From Bolinopsis microptera (lineage: Eukaryota > Ctenophora > Tentaculata > Lobata > Bolinopsidae), in assembly GCF_026151205.1 (NCBI RefSeq), contig NC_087084.1, positions 7,305,394 to 7,369,393 on the forward strand: DNA of 64,000 nt, in the 5' to 3' direction. This document shows positions 43,095-54,900 of the stretch, piece after piece. How positions within the stretch are numbered: the first letter of the stretch is position 1; every line of letters starts with the position of its first letter. Below the pieces are notes generated by a model. That model saw only the letters and a program-made list of their open reading frames with translations, had not been told where the DNA came from and did no database searches. A program made the translations under genes and the position numbers.

Positions 43095-45590
43095 GTTGAT
43101 AATTAGTTGACTAGATATTGGCAGACGACACTACAGTGAAGTTTTGACTTTTAGTTATTTGTTTTAGGGAAATATTATTAGGCGTTGTTTTTTAACTATC
43201 CCTTGTTTAAAACTTTTAATTAATAAAGTTGATTAGAATTGTCATTAAAAACGAAATTGGAATGTAGTATGGTTTATGGCATGGTTAACATGCATTATTT
43301 CAAAGGGTGTGCACTAGCTATTATAAACGTAGAATTTGAAATTGAAAATCTTGTAAAGATTATGCGTACGAAAACAATTAATGCTTTAAAAAATGGCACA
43401 AAGCTGTCTGTAAATGAATTAATACCGAATAACTCCACAAGTGAAAATAAATTGATACTGAATTACACCACAACTGAAAATTACTTTATTTTAATAAATT
43501 ACTCCAGACCATCGAGTTGGACAAAACTTCAATACCCAATGAACAGCTTGTAATAACAAAATCTGCACAGAGCCTGCACAACTGTCTGCATCTTAATCTA
43601 ATTAGCTTCATTTGCACTTCTCGCTTGTTAGTGTTAATCAGCCAATTTTACAGGTGTTTTTCCACAGAATATGAAGCAAGAAATTGTCTTGATAAACTTT
43701 GTCTCGTGACAGTAGTAGCAGTGAGCACGTACGTGGAAAGAGTTGGCCGCGCATCTGGTAACTATGGTAACTATGGTCACTATCATGGTAACAAACATAT
43801 TTATTGTGCGCGGCAAGCTTGCAGCATTAAAGCATTAAGGCACTAGCAGCGTAAGGCAAAATTTGATTTTCTTTAATTGATTCCAAATACCAATTCCAAG
43901 ATATCAGCTATAACATGGTTCACATATTGTGTAAACGTAGTGTGTAGTGGCTATAAATTGGTGAACGACATGGTTCCTCAAATGTTTATCGTAGAATCGT
44001 TGCGGTAAAAGTTGTGCAGTTTACTCATACTGTAATTGACGATAGTTTGTACTTAATTGGGGATAACTTTCCCAATTAAATCAGTTGCATGTGGCCCTCC
44101 CGAGTCCCGATTTCACCCCTCCCCGATTTCTTTGTTTTTAGATTCCCTTTTTGTAACTTTGATACTGCTCGTATCGGTGGTAACGTTTTATAAGTATAGT
44201 TACCATGGTATTAACGAATAATTAGTCCCGAATAATTATATAGTCCCTGGTAAATGGTACTTAGTCCCGAATAATTATAGTCCCTGGTAAATGGTAATTA
44301 GTCCCGAATAATTATAGTCCCTGGTAAATGGTACTTAGTCCCGAATAATTATAGTCCTTGGTAACCGTAAATGGTACTTAGTCCCGAATAATTATAGTCC
44401 CTAGTAAATGGTACTTAGTCCCGAATAATTATAGTCCCTGGTAAATGGTACTTAGCCCCGAATAATTATAGTCCCTGGTAAATGGTACTTAGTCCCGAAT
44501 AATTATAGTCCCTGGTAAATGGTAATTAGTCCCGAATAATTATAGTCCCTGGTAAATGATAATTAGTCCCGGTTCCCCCTGGAATGTACGCCACGTTGTT
44601 TTTATATAGTACTCAGAGCAACACTAACAGTCTTTATCAGACAGTGGCTCACACTCTGTTGATATCTCTTTAGGGAGTTTTCAGGTTTCTCAACCTTTCC
44701 TAGTTGAGTGTGTCCCACAACCAAGCACACTACCTAGAAGTCCGGCGTTATGTTTTATAATGATCCTGCACCTATAATAAGTTGCAAGCTGATCTATATA
44801 TATTTTTTTAACAAAAAAAAACAGTCCTTCTGTGATGAGTTCCCCCACTTTCCTTTTAGAAACTGTGACACTCTTTAGAACTAGCTAGCTATTATAGAGT
44901 ATCACTTTTTTACAAATTAAAAAAAAACCTTGCAATACTTTGCTACGGCTTATCGGATTTTATTTGAATGGAAATTATTATAATTGGACGCTGGAGGCCC
45001 TAGCGTTCATTAATTATTTTAATTTTCGTTCAAAATTATGTCAAAACGTCCGATAGGGTAGTTTGATAACTAAATCAGAGCAATGGCTCAATGGTGCGAA
45101 GATTTCAAATATTCTATTACAATAATTATTATTTAGAATCTTTTAATTTTAGTATCCCTGCACTACATTCACGTGTAATAAGTATAAACGTTACTTAGTA
45201 ATGGTTACTTAGTAACGGTTACTTTACAGTAACAGTTACTTAGCACCTCTAGCAAGCCCGCCAGCCGGTCAGGTTCTCTGGATCTCTTGCCAATTTACAG
45301 CCTGCCTAGAACGAAAATATAAATATTTGTATTACGTTTAAAAGATTGTTGGTATAAAATTACAATGTTTCATTTTTAACATTATCATAGAGTAACCTAT
45401 AAATAAAGTAAAAAATTGAATAAAGTCACGTCCGAAATGTAACCAAATTACATTAATATAGTCCATAAATGTAATAAAATAAAGTTTACATAACTGATGA
45501 AATAATCTGTTGAGTTGATTAAACATTTCTCTTTCAGTTTTTAACATAGCAATTCCCCAATAAGATAAAAACATTCTCGTTCGGATCTAA
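43095..45590. other. Intergenic region
   Basis: Lies between the 5' end of the VWD gene and the 3' end of the metalloproteinase gene. No exon supported. 43700-43850 has CATGGTAAC/GTAACTATGG repeats. 45240-45300 shows a weak exon-like stretch on the minus strand that I could not connect to anything. Confidence 0.45.
44215..44575. repeat. CCCGAATAATTATAGTCC tandem repeat
   Basis: About nine copies of a 37-38-bp unit (one about 45 bp) with CCCGAATAATTATAGTCCCT and GGTAAATGGTACTTAGT. Confidence 0.9.
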
Positions 45591-45595
45591 TAATA

Positions 45596-45860
45596 TTTAT
45601 TATTTATTAATTATTTATTAATTATTTATTTATTATTTATTTATTATTTATTTATTATTTATTTATTATTTATTTATTATTTATTTATTATTTATTTATT
45701 ATTTATTTATTATTTATTTATTATTTATTTATTATTTATTTATTATTTATTTATTATTTATTCATTATTTATTTATTATTTATTTATTATTTATTTATTA
45801 TTTATTTATTATTTATTTATTATTTATTTATTATTTATTTATTATTATATTATTATTTAT
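45596..45860 (-). repeat. AATAAA array after the metalloproteinase stop
   Basis: About 24 copies of an 11-base unit. On the coding strand it reads AATAAATAATAAAT..., so each unit contains at least one AATAAA hexamer. It begins 55-70 bases downstream of the TAG at 45914-45916, where the poly(A) signal is expected. No other signal is seen. Confidence 0.85.
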
Positions 45861-45913
45861 CATTATTATATAATCAGAGGTGAGCCTCTGAAATAATAAA
45901 GAAAGTTGTATAT

Positions 45914-48900
45914 CTAGTAGCACATTTCAAGGTTCATGTCTTCGTCAAACCGACGGTAGGAATATTTATCTACCCGTCCTCCGTCACCTTCGATAAGCTC
46001 TCTTGATCTGAACAGCACGTATTTCTGAAAAAAAGGTGTGTATACATGAACAATGTTTGCGATAGCGGGGATAAATGTGAGAGCAGGACCGCTGAAGTAT
46101 CATAATTTCCTTTTTAAAGCATTATATAATTAGAATTTAATAGGGTCAGACCGTTCATTTTTTATTAAGTAAAACAAAATTTAAGTAAAACAAAATTTTT
46201 TATTGTGCTCTGTTACTTATACAGGGTGCAGCTCAAAAGTAATTCTGACCACCCGCAACCCTTTAATAACTGTTGTACACTGTTATTAATATGATAACAA
46301 GCTAAACAAGGATTTTATCGAGAGCTTTACCTCAGGTGCTTGTTCGCTACCGGTGTAGAAATATCCTCGTAGGAATGCGTCAAAAGCTCCACTCACATGG
46401 ACTGATTTTTCTCCTGGAAATAAAAAAAAATTGAATAGTGTACGATTTAATAACTTTACAATGTTGAAAAACAATTCATAATGTTCAATGTTCACTAGAA
46501 GGTTCTGACTGTCTTACTAAAAGGTTCTGACTGTCTTACTAGAAGGTTCTGACTGTCTTACTAGAAGGTTCTGACTGTCTTACTAGAAGGTTCTGACTGT
46601 CTTACTAGAAGGTTCTGACTGTCTTACTAGAAGGTTCTGACTGTCTTACTAGAAGGTTCTGACTGTCTTACTAGAAGGTTCTGACTGTCTTACTAGAAGG
46701 TTCTGACTGTCTTACTAGAAGGTTCTGACTGTCTTACTAGAAGGTTCTGACTGTCTTACTAGAAGGTTCTGACTGTCTTACTAGAAGGTTCTGACTGTCT
46801 TACTAGAAGGTTCTGACTGTCTTACTAGAAGGTTCTGACTGTCTTACTAGAAGGTTCTGACTGTCTTACTAGAAGGTTCTGACTGTCTTACTAGAAGGTT
46901 CTGACTGTCTTACTAGAAGGTTCTGACTGTCTTACTAGAAGGTTCTGACTGTCTTACTAGAAGGTTCTGACTGTCTTACTAGAAGGTTCTGACTGTCTTA
47001 CTAGAAGGTTCTGACTGTCTTACTAGAAGGTTCTGACTGTCTTACTAGAAGGTTCTGACTGTCTTACTAGAAGGTTCTGACTGTCTTACTAGAAGGTTCT
47101 GACTGTCTTACTAGAAGGTTCTGACTGTCTTACTAGAAGGTTCTGACTGTCTTACTAGAAGGTTCTGACTGTCTTACTAGAAGGTTCTGACTGTCTTACT
47201 AGAAGGTTCTGACTGTCTTACTAGAAGGTTCTGACTGTCTTACTAGAAGGTTCTGACTGTCTTACTAGAAGGTTCTGACTGTCTTACTAGAAGGTTCTGA
47301 CTGTCTTACTAGAAGGTTCTGACTGTCTTACTAGAAGGTTCTGACTGTCTTACTAGAAGGTTCTGACTGTCTTACTAGAAGGTTCTGACTGTCTTACTAG
47401 AAGGTTCTGACTGTCTTACTAGAAGGTTCTGACTGTCTTACTAGAAGGTTCTGACTGTCTTACTAGAAGGTTCTGACTGTCTTACTAGAAGGTTCTGACT
47501 GTCTTACTAGAAGGTTCTGACTGTCTTACTAGAAGGTTCTGACTGTCTTACTAGAAGGTTCTGACTGTCTTACTAGAAGGTTCTGACTGTCTTACTAGAA
47601 GGTTCTGACTGTCTTACTAGAAGGTTCTGACTGTCTTACTAGAAGGTTCTGACTGTCTTACTAGAAGGTTCTGACTGTCTTACTAGAAGGTTCTGACTGT
47701 CTTACTAGAAGGTTCTGACTGTCTTACTAGAAGGTTCTGACTGTCTTACTAGAAGGTTCTGACTGTCTTACTAGAAGGTTCTGACTGTCTTACTAGAAGG
47801 TTCTGACTGTCTTACTAGAAGGTTCTGACTGTCTTACTAGAAGGTTCTGACTGTCTTACTAGAAGGTTCTGACTGTCTTACTAGAAGGTTCTGACTGTCT
47901 TACTAGAAGGTTCTGACTGTCTTACTAGAAGGTTCTGACTGTCTTACTAGAAGGTTCTGACTGTCTTACTAGAAGGTTCTGACTGTCTTACTAGAAGGTT
48001 CTGACTGTCTTACTAGAAGGTTCTGACTGTCTTACTAGAAGGTTCTGACTGTCTTACTAGAAGGTTCTGACTGTCTTACTAGAAGGTTCTGACTGTCTTA
48101 CTAGAAGGTTCTGACTGTCTTACTAGAAGGTTCTGACTGTCTTACTAGAAGGTTCTGACTGTCTTACTAGAAGGTTCTGACTGTCTTACTAGAAGGTTCT
48201 GACTGTCTTACTAGAAGGTTCTGACTGTCTTACTAGAAGGTTCTGACTGTCTTACTAGAAGGTTCTGACTGTCTTACTAGAAGGTTCTGACTGTCTTACT
48301 AGAAGGTTCTGACTGTCTTACTAGAAGGTTCTGACTGTCTTACTAGAAGGTTCTGACTGTCTTACTAGAAGGTTCTGACTGTCTTACTAGAAGGTTCTGA
48401 CTGTCTTACTAGAAGGTTCTGACTGTCTTACTAGAAGGTTCTGACTGTCTTACTAGAAGGTTCTGACTGTCTTACTAGAAGGTTCTGACTGTCTTACTAG
48501 AAGGTTCTGACTGTCTTACTAGAAGGTTCTGACTGTCTTACTAGAAGGTTCTGACTGTCTTACTAGAAGGTTCTGACTGTCTTACTAGAAGGTTCTGACT
48601 GTCTTACTAGAAGGTTCTGACTGTCTTACTAGAAGGTTCTGACTGTCTTACTAGAAGGTTCTGACTGTCTTACTAGAAGGTTCTGACTGTCTTACTAGAA
48701 GGTTCTGACTGTCTTACTAGAAGGTTCTGACTGTCTTACTAGAAGGTTCTGACTGTCTTACTAGAAGGTTCTGACTGTCTTACTAGAAGGTTCTGACTGT
48801 CTTACTAGAAGGTTCTGACTGTCTTACTAGAAGGTTCTGACTGTCTTACTAGAAGGTTCTGACTGTCTTACTAGAAGGTTCTGACTGTCTTACTAGAAGG

Positions 48901-51900
48901 TTCTGACTGTCTTACTAGAAGGTTCTGACTGTCTTACTAGAAGGTTCTGACTGTCTTACTAGAAGGTTCTGACTGTCTTACTAGAAGGTTCTGACTGTCT
49001 TACTAGAAGGTTCTGACTGTCTTACTAGAAGGTTCTGACTGTCTTACTAGAAGGTTCTGACTGTCTTACTAGAAGGTTCTGACTGTCTTACTAGAAGGTT
49101 CTGACTGTCTTACTAGAAGGTTCTGACTGTCTTACTAGAAGGTTCTGACTGTCTTACTAGAAGGTTCTGACTGTCTTACTAGAAGGTTCTGACTGTCTTA
49201 CTAGAAGGTTCTGACTGTCTTACTAGAAGGTTCTGACTGTCTTACTAGAAGGTTCTGACTGTCTTACTAGAAGGTTCTGACTGTCTTACTAGAAGGTTCT
49301 GACTGTCTTACTAGAAGGTTCTGACTGTCTTACTAGAAGGTTCTGACTGTCTTACTAGAAGGTTCTGACTGTCTTACTAGAAGGTTCTGACTGTCTTACT
49401 AGAAGGTTCTGACTGTCTTACTAGAAGGTTCTGACTGTCTTACTAGAAGGTTCTGACTGTCTTACTAGAAGGTTCTGACTGTCTTACTAGAAGGTTCTGA
49501 CTGTCTTACTAGAAGGTTCTGACTGTCTTACTAGAAGGTTCTGACTGTCTTACTAGAAGGTTCTGACTGTCTTACTAGAAGGTTCTGACTGTCTTACTAG
49601 AAGGTTCTGACTGTCTTACTAGAAGGTTCTGACTGTCTTACTAGAAGGTTCTGACTGTCTTACTAGAAGGTTCTGACTGTCTTACTAGAAGGTTCTGACT
49701 GTCTTACTAGAAGGTTCTGACTGTCTTACTAGAAGGTTCTGACTGTCTTACTAGAAGGTTCTGACTGTCTTACTAGAAGGTTCTGACTGTCTTACTAGAA
49801 GGTTCTGACTGTCTTACTAGAAGGTTCTGACTGTCTTACTAGAAGGTTCTGACTGTCTTACTAGAAGGTTCTGACTGTCTTACTAGAAGGTTCTGACTGT
49901 CTTACTAGAAGGTTCTGACTGTCTTACTAGAAGGTTCTGACTGTCTTACTAGAAGGTTCTGACTGTCTTACTAGAAGGTTCTGACTGTCTTACTAGAAGG
50001 TTCTGACTGTCTTACTAGAAGGTTCTGACTGTCTTACTAGAAGGTTCTGACTGTCTTACTAGAAGGTTCTGACTGTCTTACTAGAAGGTTCTGACTGTCT
50101 TACTAGAAGGTTCTGACTGTCTTACTAGAAGGTTCTGACTGTCTTACTAGAAGGTTCTGACTGTCTTACTAGAAGGTTCTGACTGTCTTACTAGAAGGTT
50201 CTGACTGTCTTACTAGAAGGTTCTGACTGTCTTACTAGAAGGTTCTGACTGTCTTACTAGAAGGTTCTGACTGTCTTACTAGAAGGTTCTGACTGTCTTA
50301 CTAGAAGGTTCTGACTGTCTTACTAGAAGGTTCTGACTGTCTTACTAGAAGGTTCTGACTGTCTTACTAGAAGGTTCTGACTGTCTTACTAGAAGGTTCT
50401 GACTGTCTTACTAGAAGGTTCTGACTGTCTTACTAGAAGGTTCTGACTGTCTTACTAGAAGGTTCTGACTGTCTTACTAGAAGGTTCTGACTGTCTTACT
50501 AGAAGGTTCTGACTGTCTTACTAGAAGGTTCTGACTGTCTTACTAGAAGGTTCTGACTGTCTTACTAGAAGGTTCTGACTGTCTTACTAGAAGGTTCTGA
50601 CTGTCTTACTAGAAGGTTCTGACTGTCTTACTAGAAGGTTCTGACTGTCTTACTAGAAGGTCTGACTGTCTTACTAGAAGGTTCTGACTGTCTTACTAGA
50701 AGGTTCTGACTGTCTTACTAGAAGGTTCTGACTGTCTTACTAGAAGGTTCTGACTGTCTTACTAGAAGGTTCTGACTGTCTTACTAGAAGGTTCTGACTG
50801 TCTTACTAGAAGGTTCTGACTGTCTTACTAGAAGGTTCTGACTGTCTTACTAGAAGGTTCTGACTGTCTTACTAGAAGGTTCTGACTGTCTTACTAGAAG
50901 GTTCTGACTGTCTTACTAGAAGGTTCTGACTGTCTTACTAGAAGGTTCTGACTGTCTTACTAGAAGGTTCTGACTGTCTTACTAGAAGGTTCTGACTGTC
51001 TTACTAGAAGGTTCTGACTGTCTTACTAGAAGGTTCTGACTGTCTTACTAGAAGGTTCTGACTGTCTTACTAGAAGGTTCTGACTGTCTTACTAGAAGGT
51101 TCTGACTGTCTTACTAGAAGGTTCTGACTGTCTTACTAGAAGGTTCTGACTGTCTTACTAGAAGGTTCTGACTGTCTTACTAGAAGGTTCTGACTGTCTT
51201 ACTAGAAGGTTCTGACTGTCTTACTAGAAGGTTCTGACTGTCTTACTAGAAGGTTCTGACTGTCTTACTAGAAGGTTCTGACTGTCTTACTAGAAGGTTC
51301 TGACTGTCTTACTAGAAGGTTCTGACTGTCTTACTAGAAGGTTCTGACTGTCTTACTAGAAGGTTCTGACTGTCTTACTAGAAGGTTCTGACTGTCTTAC
51401 TAGAAGGTTCTGACTGTCTTACTAGAAGGTTCTGACTGTCTTACTAGAAGGTTCTGACTGTCTTACTAGAAGGTTTGACTGTCTTCTAGAAGGTTCTGAC
51501 TGTCTTACTAGAAGGTTCTGACTGTCTTACTAGAAGGTTCTGACTGTCTTACTAGAAGGTTCTGACTGTCTTACTAGAAGGTTCTGACTGTCTTACTAGA
51601 AGGTTCTGACTGTCTTACTAGAAGGTTCTGACTGTCTTACTAGAAGGTTCTGACTGTCTTACTAGAAGGTCTGACTGTCTTACTAGAAGGTTCTGAATGT
51701 CTTACTAGAAGGTTTCAGACTGTCTTACTAGAAGGTTCTGACTGTCTTTCTAGAAGGTTCTGACTGTCTTACGAGAAGGGTTCTGACTGTCTTACTAGAA
51801 GGTTTCTGACTGTCTTACTAGAAGTCTGACTGTCTTACCAAAGTTCTGACTGTCTTACCTAGAAGGTTCTGACTGTCTTACTAGAAGGTTCTGACTGTCT

Positions 51901-54900
51901 TACTAGAAGGTTCTGACTGTCTTACTAGAAGGTTCTGACTGTCTTACTAAAAGGTTCTGACTGTCTTACTAGAAGGTTCTGACTGTCTTACTAGAAGGTT
52001 CTGACTGTCTTACTAGAAGGTTCTGACTGTCTTACTAGAAGGTTCTGACTGTCTTACTAGAAGGTTCTCGACGGTCTTACTATAAGGTTCTGACGTCTTA
52101 CTAGAAGGTTCTGACTGTCTTACTAGAAGGTTCTGACTGTCTTACAGAAGGTTCTGACTGTCTTACTAGAAGGTTCTGACTGTCTTACTAGAAGTTCTTG
52201 ACTGTCGTTACTAGAAGGTTCTGACTGTCTTACTAAAGGTTTCTGACTGTCTTACTAGAAGGTTCTGACTGTCTTACTAGAAGGTTCTGACTGTCTTACT
52301 AGAAGGTTCTGACTGTCTTACTAGAAGGTTTCTGACTGTCCTTACTAGAAGGTTCTGACTGTCTTACTAGAAGGTCTGACTGTCTTACTAGAAGGTTCTG
52401 ACTGTCTTACTAGAAGGTTCTGACTGTCTTACAGAAGGTTCTGACTGTCTTACTAGAAGGTTCTGACTGTCTTACTAGAAGGTTCTGACTGTCTTACTTA
52501 GAAGGTTCTGACTGTCTTACTAGAAGGTTCTGACTGTCTTACTAGAAGGTTCTGACTGTCTTACTAGAAGGTTCTGACTGTCTTACTAGAAGGTTCTGAC
52601 TGTCTTACTAGAAGGTTCTGACTGTCTTACTAGAAGGTTCTGACTGTCTTACTAGAAGGTTCTGACTGTCTTACTAGAAGGTTCTGACTGTCTTACTAGA
52701 AGGTTCTGACTGTCTTACTAGAAGGTTCTGACTGTCTTACTAGAAGGTTCTGACTGTCTTACTAAAAGGTTCTGACTGTCTTACTAGAAGGTTTCTGACT
52801 GTCTTCTAGAAGGTCCTGACTGTCTTACTAGAAGGTTCTGACTGTCTTACTAGAAGGTTCTGACTGTCTTACTAGAAGGTTCTGACTGTCTTACTAGAAG
52901 GTTCTGACTGTCTTACTAGAAGGTTCTGACTGTCTTACTAGAAGGTCTGACTGTCTTACTAGAAGGTTCTGACTGTCTTACTAGAAGGTTCTGACTGTCT
53001 TACTAGAAGGTTCTGACTGTCTTACTAAAAGGTTCTGACTGTCTTACTAGAAGGTTCTGACTGTCTTACTAGAAGGTTCTGACTGTCTTACTAGAAGGTT
53101 CTGACTGTCTTACTAGAAGGTTCTGACTGTCTTACTAGAAGGTTCTGACTGTCTTACTAGAAGGTTCTGACTGTCTTACTAGAAGGTTCTGACTGTCTTA
53201 CTAGAAGGTTCTGACTGTCTTACTAGAAAGTTCTGACTGTCTTACTAGAAGGTTCTGACTGTCTTACTAGAAGGTTCTGACTGTCTTACTAGAAGGTTCT
53301 GACTGTCTTACTAGAAGGTTCTGACTGTCTTACTAGAAGGTTCTGACTGTCTTACTAGAAGGTTCTGACTGTCTTACTAGAAGGTTCGGTCTTACTAGAA
53401 GGTCCTGACTGTCTTACTAGAAGGTTCTGACTGTCTTACTAGAAGGTTCTGACTGTCTTACTAGAAGGTTCTGACTGTCTTACTAGAAGGTTCTGACTGT
53501 CTTACTAGAAGGTTCTGACTGTCTTACTAGAAGGTTCTGACTGTCTTACTAGAAGGTTCTGACTGTCTTACTAGAAGGTTCTGACTGTCTTACTAGAAGG
53601 TCCTGACTGTCTTACTAGAAGGTTCTGACTGTCTTACTAGAAGGTTCTGACTGTCTTACTAGAAGGTTCTGACTGTCTTACTAGAAGGTTCTGACTGTCT
53701 TACTAGAAGGTTCTGACTGTCTTACTAGAAGGTTCTGACTGTCTTACTAGAAGGTTCTGACTGTCTTACTAGAAGGTTCTGACTGTCTTACTAGAAGGTT
53801 CTGACTGTCTTACTAGAAGGTTCTGACTGTCTTACTAGAAGGTTCTGACTGTCTTACTAGAAGGTTCTGACTGTCTTACTAGAAGGTTCTGACTGTCTTA
53901 CTAGAAGGTTCTGACTGTCTTACTAGAAGGTTCTGACTGTCTTACTAGAAGGTTCTGACTGTCTTACTAGAAGGTTCTGACTGTCTTACTAGAAGGTTCT
54001 GACTGTCTTACTAGAAGGTTCTGACTGTCTTACTAGAAGGTTCTGACTGTCTTACTAGAAGGTTCTGACTGTCTTACTAGAAGGTTCTGACTGTCTTACT
54101 AGAAGGTTCTGACTGTCTTACTAGAAGGTTCTGACTGTCTTACTAGAAGGTTCTGACTGTCTTACTAGAAGGTTCTGACTGTCTTACTAGAAGGTTCTGA
54201 CTGTCTTACTAGAAGGTTCTGACTGTCTTACTAGAAGGTTCTGACTGTCTTACTAGAAGGTTCTGACTGTCTTACTAGAAGGTTCTGACTGTCTTACTAG
54301 AAGGTCTGACTGTCTTACTAGAAGGTTCTGACTGTCTTACTAGAAGGTTCTGACTGTCTTACTAGAAGGTTCTGACTGTCTTACTAGAAGGTTCTGACTG
54401 TCTTACTAGAAGGTTCTGACTGTCTTACTAGAAGGTTCTGACTGTCTTACTAGAAGGTTCTGACTGTCTTACTAGAAGGTTCTGACTGTCTTACTAGAAG
54501 GTTCTGACTGTCTTACTAGAAGGTTCTGACTGTCTTACTAGAAGGTTCTGACTGTCTTACTAGAAGGTTCTGACTGTCTTACTAGAAGGTTCTGACTGTC
54601 TTACTAGAAGGTTCTGACTGTCTTACTAGAAGGTTCTGACTGTCTTACTAGAAGGTTCTGACTGTCTTACTAGAAGGTTCTGACTGTCTTACTAGAAGGT
54701 TCTGACTGTCTTACTAGAAGGTTCTGACTGTCTTACTAGAAGGTTCTGACTGTCTTACTAGAAGGTTCTGACTGTCTTACTAGAAGGTTCTGACTGTCTT
54801 ACTAGAAGGTTCTGACTGTCTTACTAGAAGGTTCTGACTGTCTTACTAGAAGGTTCTGACTGTCTTACTAGAAGGTTCTGACTGTCTTACTAGAAGGTTC

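Noticed and set aside
43239-43846. Two ~105-residue plus-strand frames upstream of the VWD gene
   Set aside because: AT-rich, no domain, no splice or promoter signals.
45230-45300. Minus-strand exon-like stretch between the two large genes
   Set aside because: Short, stop-containing in two frames, and does not join the neighbouring genes by phase.
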